Below are positions 13,401-24,900 of a DNA stretch of 64,000 nucleotides, one piece after another. Source of the stretch: Otis tarda (Eukaryota; Chordata; Aves; Otidiformes; Otididae). The stretch is from assembly GCA_026413225.1 (NCBI GenBank), contig CM048575.1:7034001-7098000 (forward strand). Reading direction: 5' to 3'. The first letter of the stretch is position 1. Each line of letters opens with the position of its first letter. Both the position numbers and the translations under genes were made by a program. Under the pieces are notes generated by a model. It was not told where the DNA came from. It made no database searches and saw only the letters and a list, made by a program, of their open reading frames with translations.

Positions 13401-14853
13401 CCACAGAGAAGTAGATTTAATGCGTGACACTTACTTTTGCGTGCAGTAGGGGGTAAAGTGATGGTGGTGGAATTTTCTTCCTCTTCACTCCATTAGCTTT
13501 TTTATTTATTTAACCTGTTGTTTCTCACAGTTATGTAGACCTTATATTCCAGTACAGCATGTAAGAGGGTTGAGTGTAAGTAATTTGTGTTTTTAAATAA
13601 AGCCTTGAAAAGTTATTTAGGTAGTCTTCGAGATGAATTGCATCTCCAGTTGCAGAAGAGACCCTGTCTAGTGTTCGTATTGAAATATTGCCAGTACAGA
13701 GCAGGTTTCAAGGATTAGCTTTTATTTATGTGCCTGAACTATTTTCTGTCTATGTTTTAACAATGCAGATCAAGGAGGGGAGAATCAAATGCCAATTTAG
13801 TGCTCTTGTTAGAATATTTATCTCTCTCTATTTTCTTACAAATACTTGATATGTCTTAGTTTGTAGGCGGATAGTATTATAATGCAAATAGTTGCTGAAG
13901 AGTCATCAAGTCACTTATTTCCATAGGTTCCTTACCTGGAGTTTTTTCCTGTTTTGAACTCTTGCTTTGAGACTGAAAACATGATCTTCTGACCTCCTCT
14001 CTGTCAAAATCCCCTTCGGCTCTTCCCACGCCACCCGTGTCCCCTTCTCAGGTTGATGAAAGAAAGATACAACTGCTCAGAATCTGCCTTGGAAAGTGTA
14101 GGCTGCAGGAGGTAACAAATTAAGTGTCTGACAGGAATCTCTTTTTATCTGTTAATAAGCTTTTATGGATCGTCATTGCTTTGGAGCAGTAGGTTTTGAC
14201 AGTACTGGCGATTGGCGCTGCCTCCCGTCGGTATTTTGGTGCGTTGTACAGCATTACAGGAGCTTCAGCTTGAGGAGGGACTGAAACAAACCTTTACATG
14301 GTGGCTGAGGAGCAAACGGGGATTGTGCCTGTCTGTCAGAGCTAAATCTGCTTGTGTCTTTTTCCATTACATGGCGACGCACGAGTATCTTGAGATCTTT
14401 CCCTGTAGAAAATGTAGCACCCCTTCTGTAAGTCGAGAGTCACAGAGACTTATTGTTTGTACATGGTGTGTCCGTGTCGTTCATGGAACCTTCAAAGCTG
14501 CTCTGGGTGACCCTGAGAGCGTTTCAGGTCGGTAACTCGCTGGCTTCCTCCGCTTTGCTCGCTTGAGGAGTGAGCGCTGACTCCTCTGGCATTCACCAGG
14601 GTGCTTTCAGCGCATGGGAAGCACCGAGTCCCATCCTGTCGGGCTGTGTCTCAGCAGGTTCTACATGCCTATGTTTTTGGCACGTCTGCTCCGTCCTTAC
14701 AGGCTGCGATCCCTGTTGGAAATCCTGGAGCCACGCGCTCCTGTGGCACAGGGGAAGCCAGCAAGGCTGGTCTTGGTGTTCCAAGGGATTCCTAAGTTGT
14801 GCATCTGACTTCATTTTTTATATTAACTAGAGCTGTCTTAAGAGGTCCTCGTC

Positions 14854-14880
14854 AACCCCTAGGGCGCTGACCTAGGGGTT
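14854..14880. repeat. Perfect 10-bp inverted repeat, 7-nt loop
   Basis: AACCCCTAGG (14854-14863) is followed after seven bases by its exact reverse complement (14871-14880). The RNA of either strand could form a hairpin. It is intronic and outside any recognised ncRNA family. A repeat of this size can occur by chance in 64 kb. Confidence 0.5.
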
Positions 14881-15863
14881 TATGAGGGGAGAAGAATTGT
14901 GTCAGCTGGAACTTGAAATGTGCCCGGACGGTGCCACGTGGGCTGGCATGGTCTCTGTCGTCCAAGGACGAGGTTGGTCAATGCTGCGTGTCCTGACCTT
15001 TTCATCGTCTTCGCTGCAGCGCAGCACGGCTGTACGGGGAAGTCTGAACCCAGTTATTGTCCCTTTGTTTTCTCCGTGTAAGTTACTGGTACCTTCTGTA
15101 AATAAAGCCATTTGCAAGGATACAGGTCTTAATGAATGCACAGGCAACATCCAGTATAAAGTTAATAACAGCCAGACTGCTTAACATCCTGCCGTTGCAG
15201 AATACCAAGTGACAGGCATGGGGCTTGTTTCAGTTGAAAGATTTGAATTTTAAATCTTTGTGCTTTTGACATTCTGCATTGTACAGACTGTTAATTTCCC
15301 TGTTGATTATACTCAAGGAGAAGAGATATTTTAAAAATAATGTAAAGCCACGAAAACTGACACCTTTCAAATAGGCACAGAAGCAACTGTTTCATTACAC
15401 TTTTTAGAAATAATATCGGGCTGACATTGATGTTCTGGTTTCAGGTTGAAGGGGGGTTAACCTGCAGTGTAACAAGCAAGAGAAGAAATTATTTTCTAAT
15501 AGGTGTGCAGTGGAGTGTGAGCTGTGCTCGGGCATCAGTTATGTTTGTAACTCCTTGTGGAAAGGCAGAGCTCTAATAGGGAGATAAGGAGACTATTTTT
15601 GTTTTAAATTATTATTTTTTTTAATGTTCTTTTTCAATCTTTGGAAAAATAAAACTTTAAAAAACACTTCCAGAGGCTGTGAGTGTCTCTGCGTTGTTGC
15701 TGTGAGACCTGGACCGGTATATCTTATTGTGACAGTTTTCCAGAGCAATTAGCCAGGCTGGCCCCTTCCTGTATTCCCAGGACTCGAAGGGAATCTCCGG
15801 GAGCCTTCGACTGCTGCCCTCCCTCATTGTTAACGCTTGATTTTGTTTCTCCCAGCTACCAGA

Positions 15864-15968
15864 ATGTCCACGGATGGTGGCTTTGGCACGGCTAGCAACA
15901 GCGATGCCCAGCAAAGCCTGCAGTCCTTCTGGCCGCGCGTCATGGAGGAGATACGCAATCTCACAGTG
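15864..15968 (+). CDS. NFYC: NFYC coding exon 1 (residues 1-35)
   Basis: The acceptor CAG ends at 15855 and the exon has eight 5'UTR bases before the ATG. Coding ends in NLTV, with donor GTGAGT at 15969, phase 0. It encodes the N-terminal tail, including [15 protein letters not shown]. Confidence 0.95.
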
Positions 15969-18900
15969 GTGAGTGTCCTCATCGGCCGGGTTACTTCTGA
16001 AGAACTGACCCTCAAAAGTGGATGGTGATGTCTGGCAGCAAGATAAACCTCAGCTTGAACATATTCCTGCTGCTGACAGGATCCAGTAGGGCTGGCTGTT
16101 TGCACACTGCAAGGCGGCCTTAAGAGCTGATAAATAATTATTTGAATGGCCGGGGCTTTGACTGCTGGCTACAGCTGTTTAGCTAACAGAAGATGGAGGG
16201 ATTTGAGACTATGCTTCCCGTTATACTGCCTGGGCTGTTTAACTGCTGCTCAAATTCTGGCATAGAAAATGTGTGAGCAGTGTGTGAGGGAACCCTCCGC
16301 TCCGACACCCCACACCAGCACACCCTGGGAGATACTACTGTTCAAAATATGACTTGGTCTTTTCCCCATTTCATAAATTCCAACACCTGGCTATTGACAG
16401 ACAGTCACAATTTTGTGAATGAATTTGGGGGTTTAGACTTTTGTATAGAACTATTATGTCCTTTTCCAGAACCATCTCATTTGACAAGCCTGAAATTTTG
16501 AAAATCACTTGAATGCCAAGTACATCGTTATCACATGCTTTATTAATTTAAAGACGTTTGATTAAAAAAAAATCCTGCATAGGCTGAGAATAAGAATTGG
16601 ACTAAGTAGCTTCTATTTTTTTCCATCCCCAACAGAGATGTGCCTGAGAACAAGGGCATATCGTAAAAATGACTTTTCAAGAGAGATTGATAGATCACTG
16701 AGATGCGGTGGTCCTGAAAGCACGCTCCTGTGCTTCTAATGTAACTGAAAACAAAAGAACTCCAGTGGAAGACGGGCTGTTCAAAGTGAAACCCCCAATC
16801 CGCTAGTCTGAAGATAAGCTGCTTTTTTCAGCCTGTGTGCAGATAGTTGATTAAAGAAACAGATGTAGAAATTTGTATGCATAACCAGAATTAATTACTT
16901 TCTTCTTTCAGTACAGTGAATTCTTGTGTTCAAGAGCTGTAGTTTGTCTTCATCTCCACATGAAAGGGGTTTATTCTGCAGCTTATCAAGTGCGGGCAGC
17001 TTAATTTTTAACTGTCATATGAATCTATTTATTGCATTGCAAGCTAGTAAGTCATTGAAAATTTAACTGAGGACAGTGGAGGGGAATGGGAAAGGAAAAG
17101 GGATAACCACAAAACATTCCTACGCATGCGGTTGTCCCCTGCGTAAGGAAATCCTGAAATTCATTGTGCATCTTGCTGAAAGTGCTCCCAAGGCTGTGGA
17201 CGTAAGTGAACCTAAAGCTTGTCTGCGTGTGCCGCATAGCGCAGGTCAGGGCAGCTGTGTGGTGGAAAGCCTGCTTTGGTTGCCTGCTTCTGGGGCTCTC
17301 TCTGCCTGGTTTTGTGCGTTAGCCGTGTGCCACTGGTAGCTGAAATTCAGGGAGGAGAGAGCAAGGGCGCTGCTTTAGAAGAACAAACCAGAGCTCCCCG
17401 TTCTCTGACCAGAAACGGCTGTGGCCTAGCCTTGGGGAAATAGGAAACAGGACTAGGCTGAAGCTAGCTCCACGGTGAGTTAGAATAGGCCTGTGGAAAC
17501 ATTGAGACCTAATTTGGGAAAAAGAAAAGAAGAAGAATTGGTGTCTAAAGTTTGTTCTGCTGGGTAGTAGCCAGTAGTGGTCATGCTTCCCTTCACCATA
17601 GTACTTGCGTATTAATTTTGATTTATGTGACGTTTGCCTGTCTGCCTTAAAGGAATACAGGAGCTTTAATTTTTTCTAATTTATCCCACTGTCTCTTTTG
17701 TTTAAAGATTTTAATAGCATTGTACCTATGCATGTCTACTTGGCAGTTCTGCTGTTCATAGAAGTTAATATACGTAAGACTGTGAAGAATTTCACAAATT
17801 TTATCTTCATCTTTCTTTGAGGCTTGCTCAAAGCTCACGAGACTCTTTAAAAAGGAAAGAGCTTTTAAAAAAATTTTAAAAACAACAACAACAGATCCTC
17901 AAAAAAACCTTTGGGATATTTTTCCATGCCCTAGCAACCTCTTAACTTGTTTATGTGGCGGTTACTGCTTGAAAAGCCACCCTGGGCGCGTTGCGTTCAA
18001 GCGCAGGTCCCAGCCCTGACTGCCCTCTTTTCTCATTGCCGAAAATGCTCCCAAAACACTGCGTTCACCAGTGGGGTGCAACAGCCGTCGGCACTCCTTG
18101 CGAGGAGACCCCCACGCCCCGGATGAGTTCTGATTTGCGGGATATCGCTGGGAGCACCAGGAACAGCGTATTCACGTTACTCTGCAGAATGAGGGCACAG
18201 AACGCTTTTTTTTATATATATGTGCATAGAAAGTAATGTATATAAATATGCATAACTTTTTAATACATAAATTAAAAGAAATGCCCCCTGCTGGCATGCT
18301 GGCTGGGCAACGCACAGCCTCCATATGGTGCTTCAATAGAAAACAGCATTTTCAGCGTTTTTTCCCCCTCTTTTGTTTCACTAACATGTCTTGCAGTGCT
18401 TTCTTCCCTAGAGAAATTAGTTTCCTTTTATTTTCTATGGCATTTTTGTTAAGAAGGGAAGACAGTTTTTTTTTAGAAGCCCTTTGTGGGTAGGGATTCT
18501 GCATTCCTGATGCAATGGTACGTAGCCTCAGCCTTTCTCCCTTTTTAAGAGGCTCCTGGCAGCAACATTCTATGGATTTATTTATTTCTTTTAATTCCTC
18601 TTTCTGCCCTCAGCGAAGGGAGGCCGCTGCTTGTAGCGAAGTTGCCCTAACCCCGAGTGCCCTCTGCAGAGAGGATCTGTCCAGGGGACAGGTTGGTGTC
18701 TCCTCTCCTGCGGACGGTGGCTCGGCGTCTCTGCTGCCGCTCGCGTCGGGTACAGCTGACAGCTGAGCGGAGCAGGATGGTTCAGTGCAGTGACGGCGCT
18801 CGCTCTCTGTCTCCGAAACAATCACTGCACCGTTTTGGCTCTTTGGAAAATAGGAAGAAATCCATTTAAACATCAGTAGAAGTTTGTTTTGTTTTGTTTT

Positions 18901-21900
18901 GTTTTTAACGAGATTCTTGCAAGGTTTTTAACACCAAAATTGGTATTGGGCTACAGGGAAGTGCAAATGAAACAAAGAAGATTTCATCCTGTGGCCCCAC
19001 ATAGCTTTTGTTTGCCTTAATTTTCTCTTGTGACTTTTTGTAAATTCCGATGCTTTCTGGGTCCCGAGACACCTAATTGAATTAGTTGCTTCAAATATAA
19101 ATAGATGCAGAAATGTGTAACATTAGAAACGTTCTGTTCTGCAGAGTGACTGCAGCTTTGAGGTGAACAGCAGATACGAGTGTCTGACAGGAGACTTAAG
19201 CAGAATTCTATCACTATGAAGTGCAGAAAAGCAGATGAGGATACTTGGGTTTGAGGAGAAGCTGCCTCGAAGAAAATAAGTTATTTTTATAAATCTAATT
19301 TTAGCTAGTTTAGTTCTAGACCATGCAGACTTGTTTTAACATTTCATAGCTTACCTTTGCTTTCAGATAAGTTTCAGTGAAGTCTCTCAAATGTGAATCT
19401 CTCTGCAGAAAGACTTCAGAGTTCAAGAACTCCCTCTGGCTCGTATTAAGAAGATAATGAAACTAGATGAAGATGTGAAGGTACGCTCTTGGGTTTTTTT
19501 CTTGAGTATTTATCATCCTTTTGGTGGATATTGTTCCTTGCAATTAATGACTCGTATCATTATTTATCATTATTTTAAAGCACATTCTAAACAGTTGTCT
19601 TGAATGAGATATTGGCTGACCGTGTATAATTAAACTGAACTGGGAATGCAGAGTAATTTGTGATCTTTGCTGAAGACTTGAAATTTCTGCTTTCTTCTGC
19701 TAAATACCAGTCTACTGTATAATTCTGGGTATTTTTTATTTTTCTTCCTAGTGCTTAACTGTCTTTTCTCATGTTTCTTCCTTGTTTCTCTTGCCTCTTC
19801 CTTTCACAAAGCTGTAGAGTGTTTAGTATGAGGAATGGTATCACTTCAACATGTGCTACACATGGTTTTGTGGAAAAAATAAGTAATAACTGAGATGGGT
19901 AGCATGGGCTTGATCCCAGTATTTGGGCTGAACCCCTGCCATGTGATTGGTGACAGTAATGCACAAATTGACTGATGAAAACCTACTGACATAAAGGGAA
20001 GGAGAAAGGAGTCACCCGCAGGATTTGACTCCTGCACTGCTCCATCCTCCCTGTTTTTTAAGTTGGAAAACTCTGTCAGACACTGAACTCCTAAGAGAGA
20101 AGAGGATGGTTTGCACTTTCTTCTTGTTTCCCGCAATGTGACGTCATCCTTCTGTTAGGACAGCCTTTAACATTTAAACGAGGCGCTGCAAAAGGTGTGG
20201 TGCCTTTCCATACAGGGGAACTGTTCCTTCAGCCTGGAAAAGGAGTGAACCCGGCCTCTGGGGTCCCAGTTCAGTGTCTGAGCTGAATGAGTGCCAGATT
20301 TTTTATAATGAAGGGGAAGATGAGATTTTTAGGGCAGGTTGGGGGGAAATCTCTGGCCTTCCTGGAACGTTATTTAACAAGAAGGCTGTACTAGGGAGTA
20401 AGCATTCATGCCAAACCAGCTAAGAATGAAATGGCTTAATTTGAGTAAAACTTGAGCGAGATACTTTTTAAGGAGAAGGAATTTGGTGAGGCAGAGTCTT
20501 CAGTCAGGCTTCCAAACTTCCTGTGCAATTTCAGCTATTCATTTCAAATTACAAAAATGTTACAACTATGTAGTAAGGGCTGAGCTTTAAAATGAGCCCT
20601 CGACCCGTGCTCTTCAGTTTCCGAATCGCTAGGTAGGTGGGCACTGCTGCTGTTTGCCGGCATCCCATAATCCAGCATGCTATGGAGTTGGCACCTGACT
20701 AGTCGTGGAGGAAACAGACTTGCGAGACAAATTTTAGGTGCCTAATGCTTGGAACACTGCGTGTGACTTGTGGCTGGTAGCTGTGGGCTGTCAGACCCGT
20801 AGATATTTTGATGTGGAAATTCCTCCAGCTGCACTGTTAAACAGATTTGACTAACGGTAAAGTTACTCTGACTACCGCTTTGCAGTATTGGAATACTAAC
20901 GGTAAACTTTAAAGAAAGAATTTTAAAATGTGTGAATTTAATTGCAGATGATTAGCGCAGAAGCTCCCGTGTTGTTCGCCAAGGCAGCTCAGATATTCAT
21001 AACAGAATTGACTTTGCGAGCGTGGATACACACAGAAGACAACAAACGCAGGACTCTGCAGGTAACGGAGCTGCTCCTACCCAGCCCCCAGCTGCTTCAC
21101 AAGCTTGTTTCCAGCTCTTTGTTTCCATAATATGAGGCATGTTTTGTAGACAGTAACTTTAGTACCTGTGTTTATCGCTACAGACCTGTGTACAAAGTAC
21201 AGTCCCCCATGTAACTGTGCAATCGAAAGGCTTTTTTTTTTCTTAATTTGTTTTTAAAAACAAAGCAAACAAAACAAAACAACCCCAAAGCTGCAGCTGT
21301 CAGCTAATTGTGACCTGCTCTAAGGGCTCAGGATAGCTGTAGCTGTTTAACTCCTAGCTGATTTGTTTTTCAGTAGCACTTCTAATATAAGCTTGTAGAT
21401 GTTAGTGTGTGTCAATAACATGTAGAGATGAAAACAAAAATATTCTCCTCCAGAACAGATTACTGTTTCTTCTGGGTTGAGATGTCCTCAGTAGTAGTCA
21501 ATTTTTAGTGGTTCAAGAGTAAACCGTAACTCTTTTATATGTATAAAATATGTATATACACACACTCTTTGGTTTTTTTTCTTTTCCTAAAAAGACCCTA
21601 AAAATTGGCATTTACTTTTAGTCTTACCAGAAGCAATTGAAACTATAATAACCATCAGTTCAGGCCCGCAGGTCAGCGATGAGGGATTGTGGTGTTTCGG
21701 ACCGTGTCAGCTCTCCAGTACTGCGGTGCAGAGATTGCTGTGGTGGCAAGGAGACATGTCTGATTTCAGTCCAAAGCTGTCCTGTTGAATGGGCATCCAG
21801 CCACTCGATCTCCACTGAACTGGGCTGATGCTACTTGCTTAACGCAGGTTTTAATGCAGTTACTGAGGGAAGAATGTCTTTGATACACATTCCACAAACA

Positions 21901-24900
21901 AGACGCTTCATAAGCACAAGTGCTGACTCAGGCATGTCCTGTTAACAGCTTTCAAACTTGGATGGATCTGTTTATTTCAGAATCGTACTTAAATCCTGAT
22001 CCTAACGTGTAAGACCTTGGGTTGGCTCAGGTTTTGTTTCTGACTGCCTTGCCTTCCACAGCAGCTGCCATCCTGGAACAGCTGCTGTCTTCATGGATAG
22101 TGCAGCTGGAGAAACGCAGCCTCTGCTTGTAACGTATTTGGGAAGAAAATTTTGAGTAGAGAGGTCTGAGTTATGGAAGTCTGTTCCTGGGGTAATTGGA
22201 TCGAACCCAGTCCTCAGCACGGAGAATGAAATACGAGATACATCTGTTCAGTAAAAGTTTTCTTCCTGGTGAAGATACTTTGATAATATACGCTGCCTGC
22301 GGTACGAAATGAATGTGTCTCTTGTGCTTTCTACATGATCATTGTTTGGCCGTTAAATGCCGAGGCAGTATAAGGTTTAGAAATGTCAACGAGCCCGAAA
22401 TGAGCAACTTGGTGGTCTTTTATATTTTACCTACTCATTAGGCAGCCTAGGCATCTTTGTCTCCAAATTTTGTTCATATATATGCTTTACAAATTTGTCT
22501 TCAGCTAATGAGAGTGAGACTGTTAATAGCTTCTTGAATTAGCCCTACTTTTTAACATGGCTTGCAAGAATTTTGAAATGACTGAGTACATTTTCTTTTT
22601 CTTTTTTTTTAAAGAAGTTCAGCTCTTCTATCTTGGGGGTTGTTTCAGATCTTAAGTAAATACATTTAAGTAATGACTTACTGCTGTCTTTTTCAGGGCT
22701 TTAATGCTTTGACCTAATGCTGTTCTTTGGTTTTCTTTTTCAGGCAAGGTATAAAAGTAAAGTTATAAGCCGTTTTGAGAAGATACATACCTTGCCAGTT
22801 TTTCATAGAAGCTCGTTGGCTCTTGCACATCCTTTTTCTGATACATGTTTGGCCAGGTTGCTGAGTATTTATTTTAATCTTCATGCTTTCTTTTAACCAT
22901 TTTGCACTTCCACGTGTCAAAGCTTGTTCTCAACATCTCTTGGGATTCCCCTGGCCTGAATAAGACCCTGTGGTACTTTTTCTCTTTTTTTTTAATCTCA
23001 TGCCCAACTCGTAGATTCTGCATATGTTGCTATTAGTACAGTCATCTTGGTCTTTCTGCAAAGCTTCTTTTCAGATATCTTTGGGATTTAATTTTTTTTT
23101 TGTAGAATTCCCTTTTTTAATGTGCTAAAAAACTTACGGTGGTTGTCATGGCCTCTGTAGTGAATTACAGCAGTACTCTTGTGGAAAGCCTGGTTAGGCC
23201 TGGCAGGTGAGAAGATGACTGTGGAAGCCTGGGTTTGATAAGCACGTTCTTACTGCACGTCTTGGAGGCCTCGCTCAGCACAGGGCAGTGTTGAAAGGTT
23301 CCTTTCACAAGACCTGTTGACGGGTGCTGAAACAGAAGTTCTCGCCGCCTGGCTTGACTGCTTCGGGTTTGGAGAAGACACTCTCGCTTGACTCAATTAA
23401 AAAGCTCTAACTTTATTTTTCCAGTGACAAAACAGACTTCTAAAGCTGAAGAATGGTTTTCTCTTTTTGTTCTAGAGGAATGACATTGCTATGGCAATTA
23501 CAAAGTTTGATCAGTTTGATTTTCTTATCGATATTGTTCCAAGAGATGAACTGAAGCCTCCAAAGCGGCAGGTGAGACACAAAAATGATTGCCTTATTGT
23601 CTGTCCTTTCCTTGGTGTGATTTCAGTCTCTAATTAAAAGAGAGTTGATAAAGCAGTACAGATTCAGATTTAAACATGAGGTTTGTGTCTCTTTTGCATG
23701 CTTTTTTTACAGTACTTTCCAGGTTCTTAGATTATTTTTTTTTTATTTTTTTTAATGGAAATAGAGCTTGATTGAAGATGTATGGAAGTCTAACTTGCGG
23801 ATTTATTCAGGTGACAAAAGCATTGCTAAATAGCTCTCGTACCACATGTTGCCAATGTTAAAAATTTAACTGTAAAAAGTGTACTGAGTCTGCATGCTTT
23901 GACCTGTAAAGGGAGAAACAGACTTCTTTGCATAGAAGTCCAGCCTCCTGCGTCCTTTGGGGCAGTACTTGCTACTGTAAACATCCTTGACTGGAAGCTG
24001 TAAGGTGTTAGAAGGAGCTTTCAGTCGGATGTTTGCAGCAGCAGGCTGCTGCGGTCATCTGAGCACGAGATCGTCGCCTCTGAAAGTTAACAGGTTTGTG
24101 TTTTACAAAGCCCTTCTTTCCCTCCGTGTTTGAGACAGTGCTGACAACGCAGTGAGGTGGGGTTGAAGCTCAGTCTTGCTGCTTCAAACGCACAAAGAAA
24201 CAGATGCAGCTCCTGGTAGAATAATTTATCTCCTTCACATAAAAGCTTGATGTTTTGCTGCTAACAGCTCACCAGTTCAGTAATGGCTCTTCTCACTTCA
24301 TTACAAGTTGCCTGGCAGGTATGGCAACTGGGCTACCGTCAGCGCGCCTCTTCTAGGGAACAGCTTCGTTCAGATAGTGCTGCACCTTGGGCAGCAGCTC
24401 CTGGAATCATTGCCCAGGACTCAACTGGAGCAATTTCTTCACTGAACAGTAGCTTATAACAATTTTTTCAACTGATTTTCTGGTACTTCTGACGGTTTGT
24501 AGTGTGGTAGCCTTTGAAAATCTCCTGGATTTTGGAGATGATTCTCTTACTTTTTGTCCTTGTGGTACTGAAGTGGCGGCCAAAGGGAGGAAATACATGC
24601 TTCATCCTTTCTGATGATGTGCTAAGTTGAGTTTAACCCCTCATTCAGATATCCAGAAGCAGTATGACTTTCTAGTAAATCAGGAAAATAGCTTTCTGTG
24701 TCGCAGTATATTCAGGAGAGGCCGTTCAGTTATGCTGCTTTGTAATGCTGTTTTCAGAAGTACTCCGTGTTTGGGAGGGAGAGCATCACCCATATCTTTT
24801 CCTTACTGGAGCCTTTTGATCCACATCAGAATATTCTGATTACAGAACGTTGAGTTCTACGATCAGGTGAAAGCCTGAAGGGTTTTAGTAGTGTGTCACG

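Larger units (their letters stand above)
1975..15855 (+). other. NFYC: NFYC intron 1
   Basis: A 13.9-kb intron, GTAAGT to CAG, moderate to low in GC beyond 2.6 kb. I find no coding exon in it. It holds an old CR1-type LINE fragment (about 7921-8160), a possible LTR relic near 10447, a perfect 10-bp inverted repeat at 14854-14880 and several A/T tracts. A possible alternative first exon lies at about 2310-2549. The remaining sequence shows nothing I recognise. Confidence 0.7.

Noticed and set aside
15683..15895. 70-codon open frame crossing NFYC coding exon 1
   Set aside because: Most of it lies in intron 1. Only the last 40 bases are exonic, which is relevant solely as the tail of the candidate uORF.
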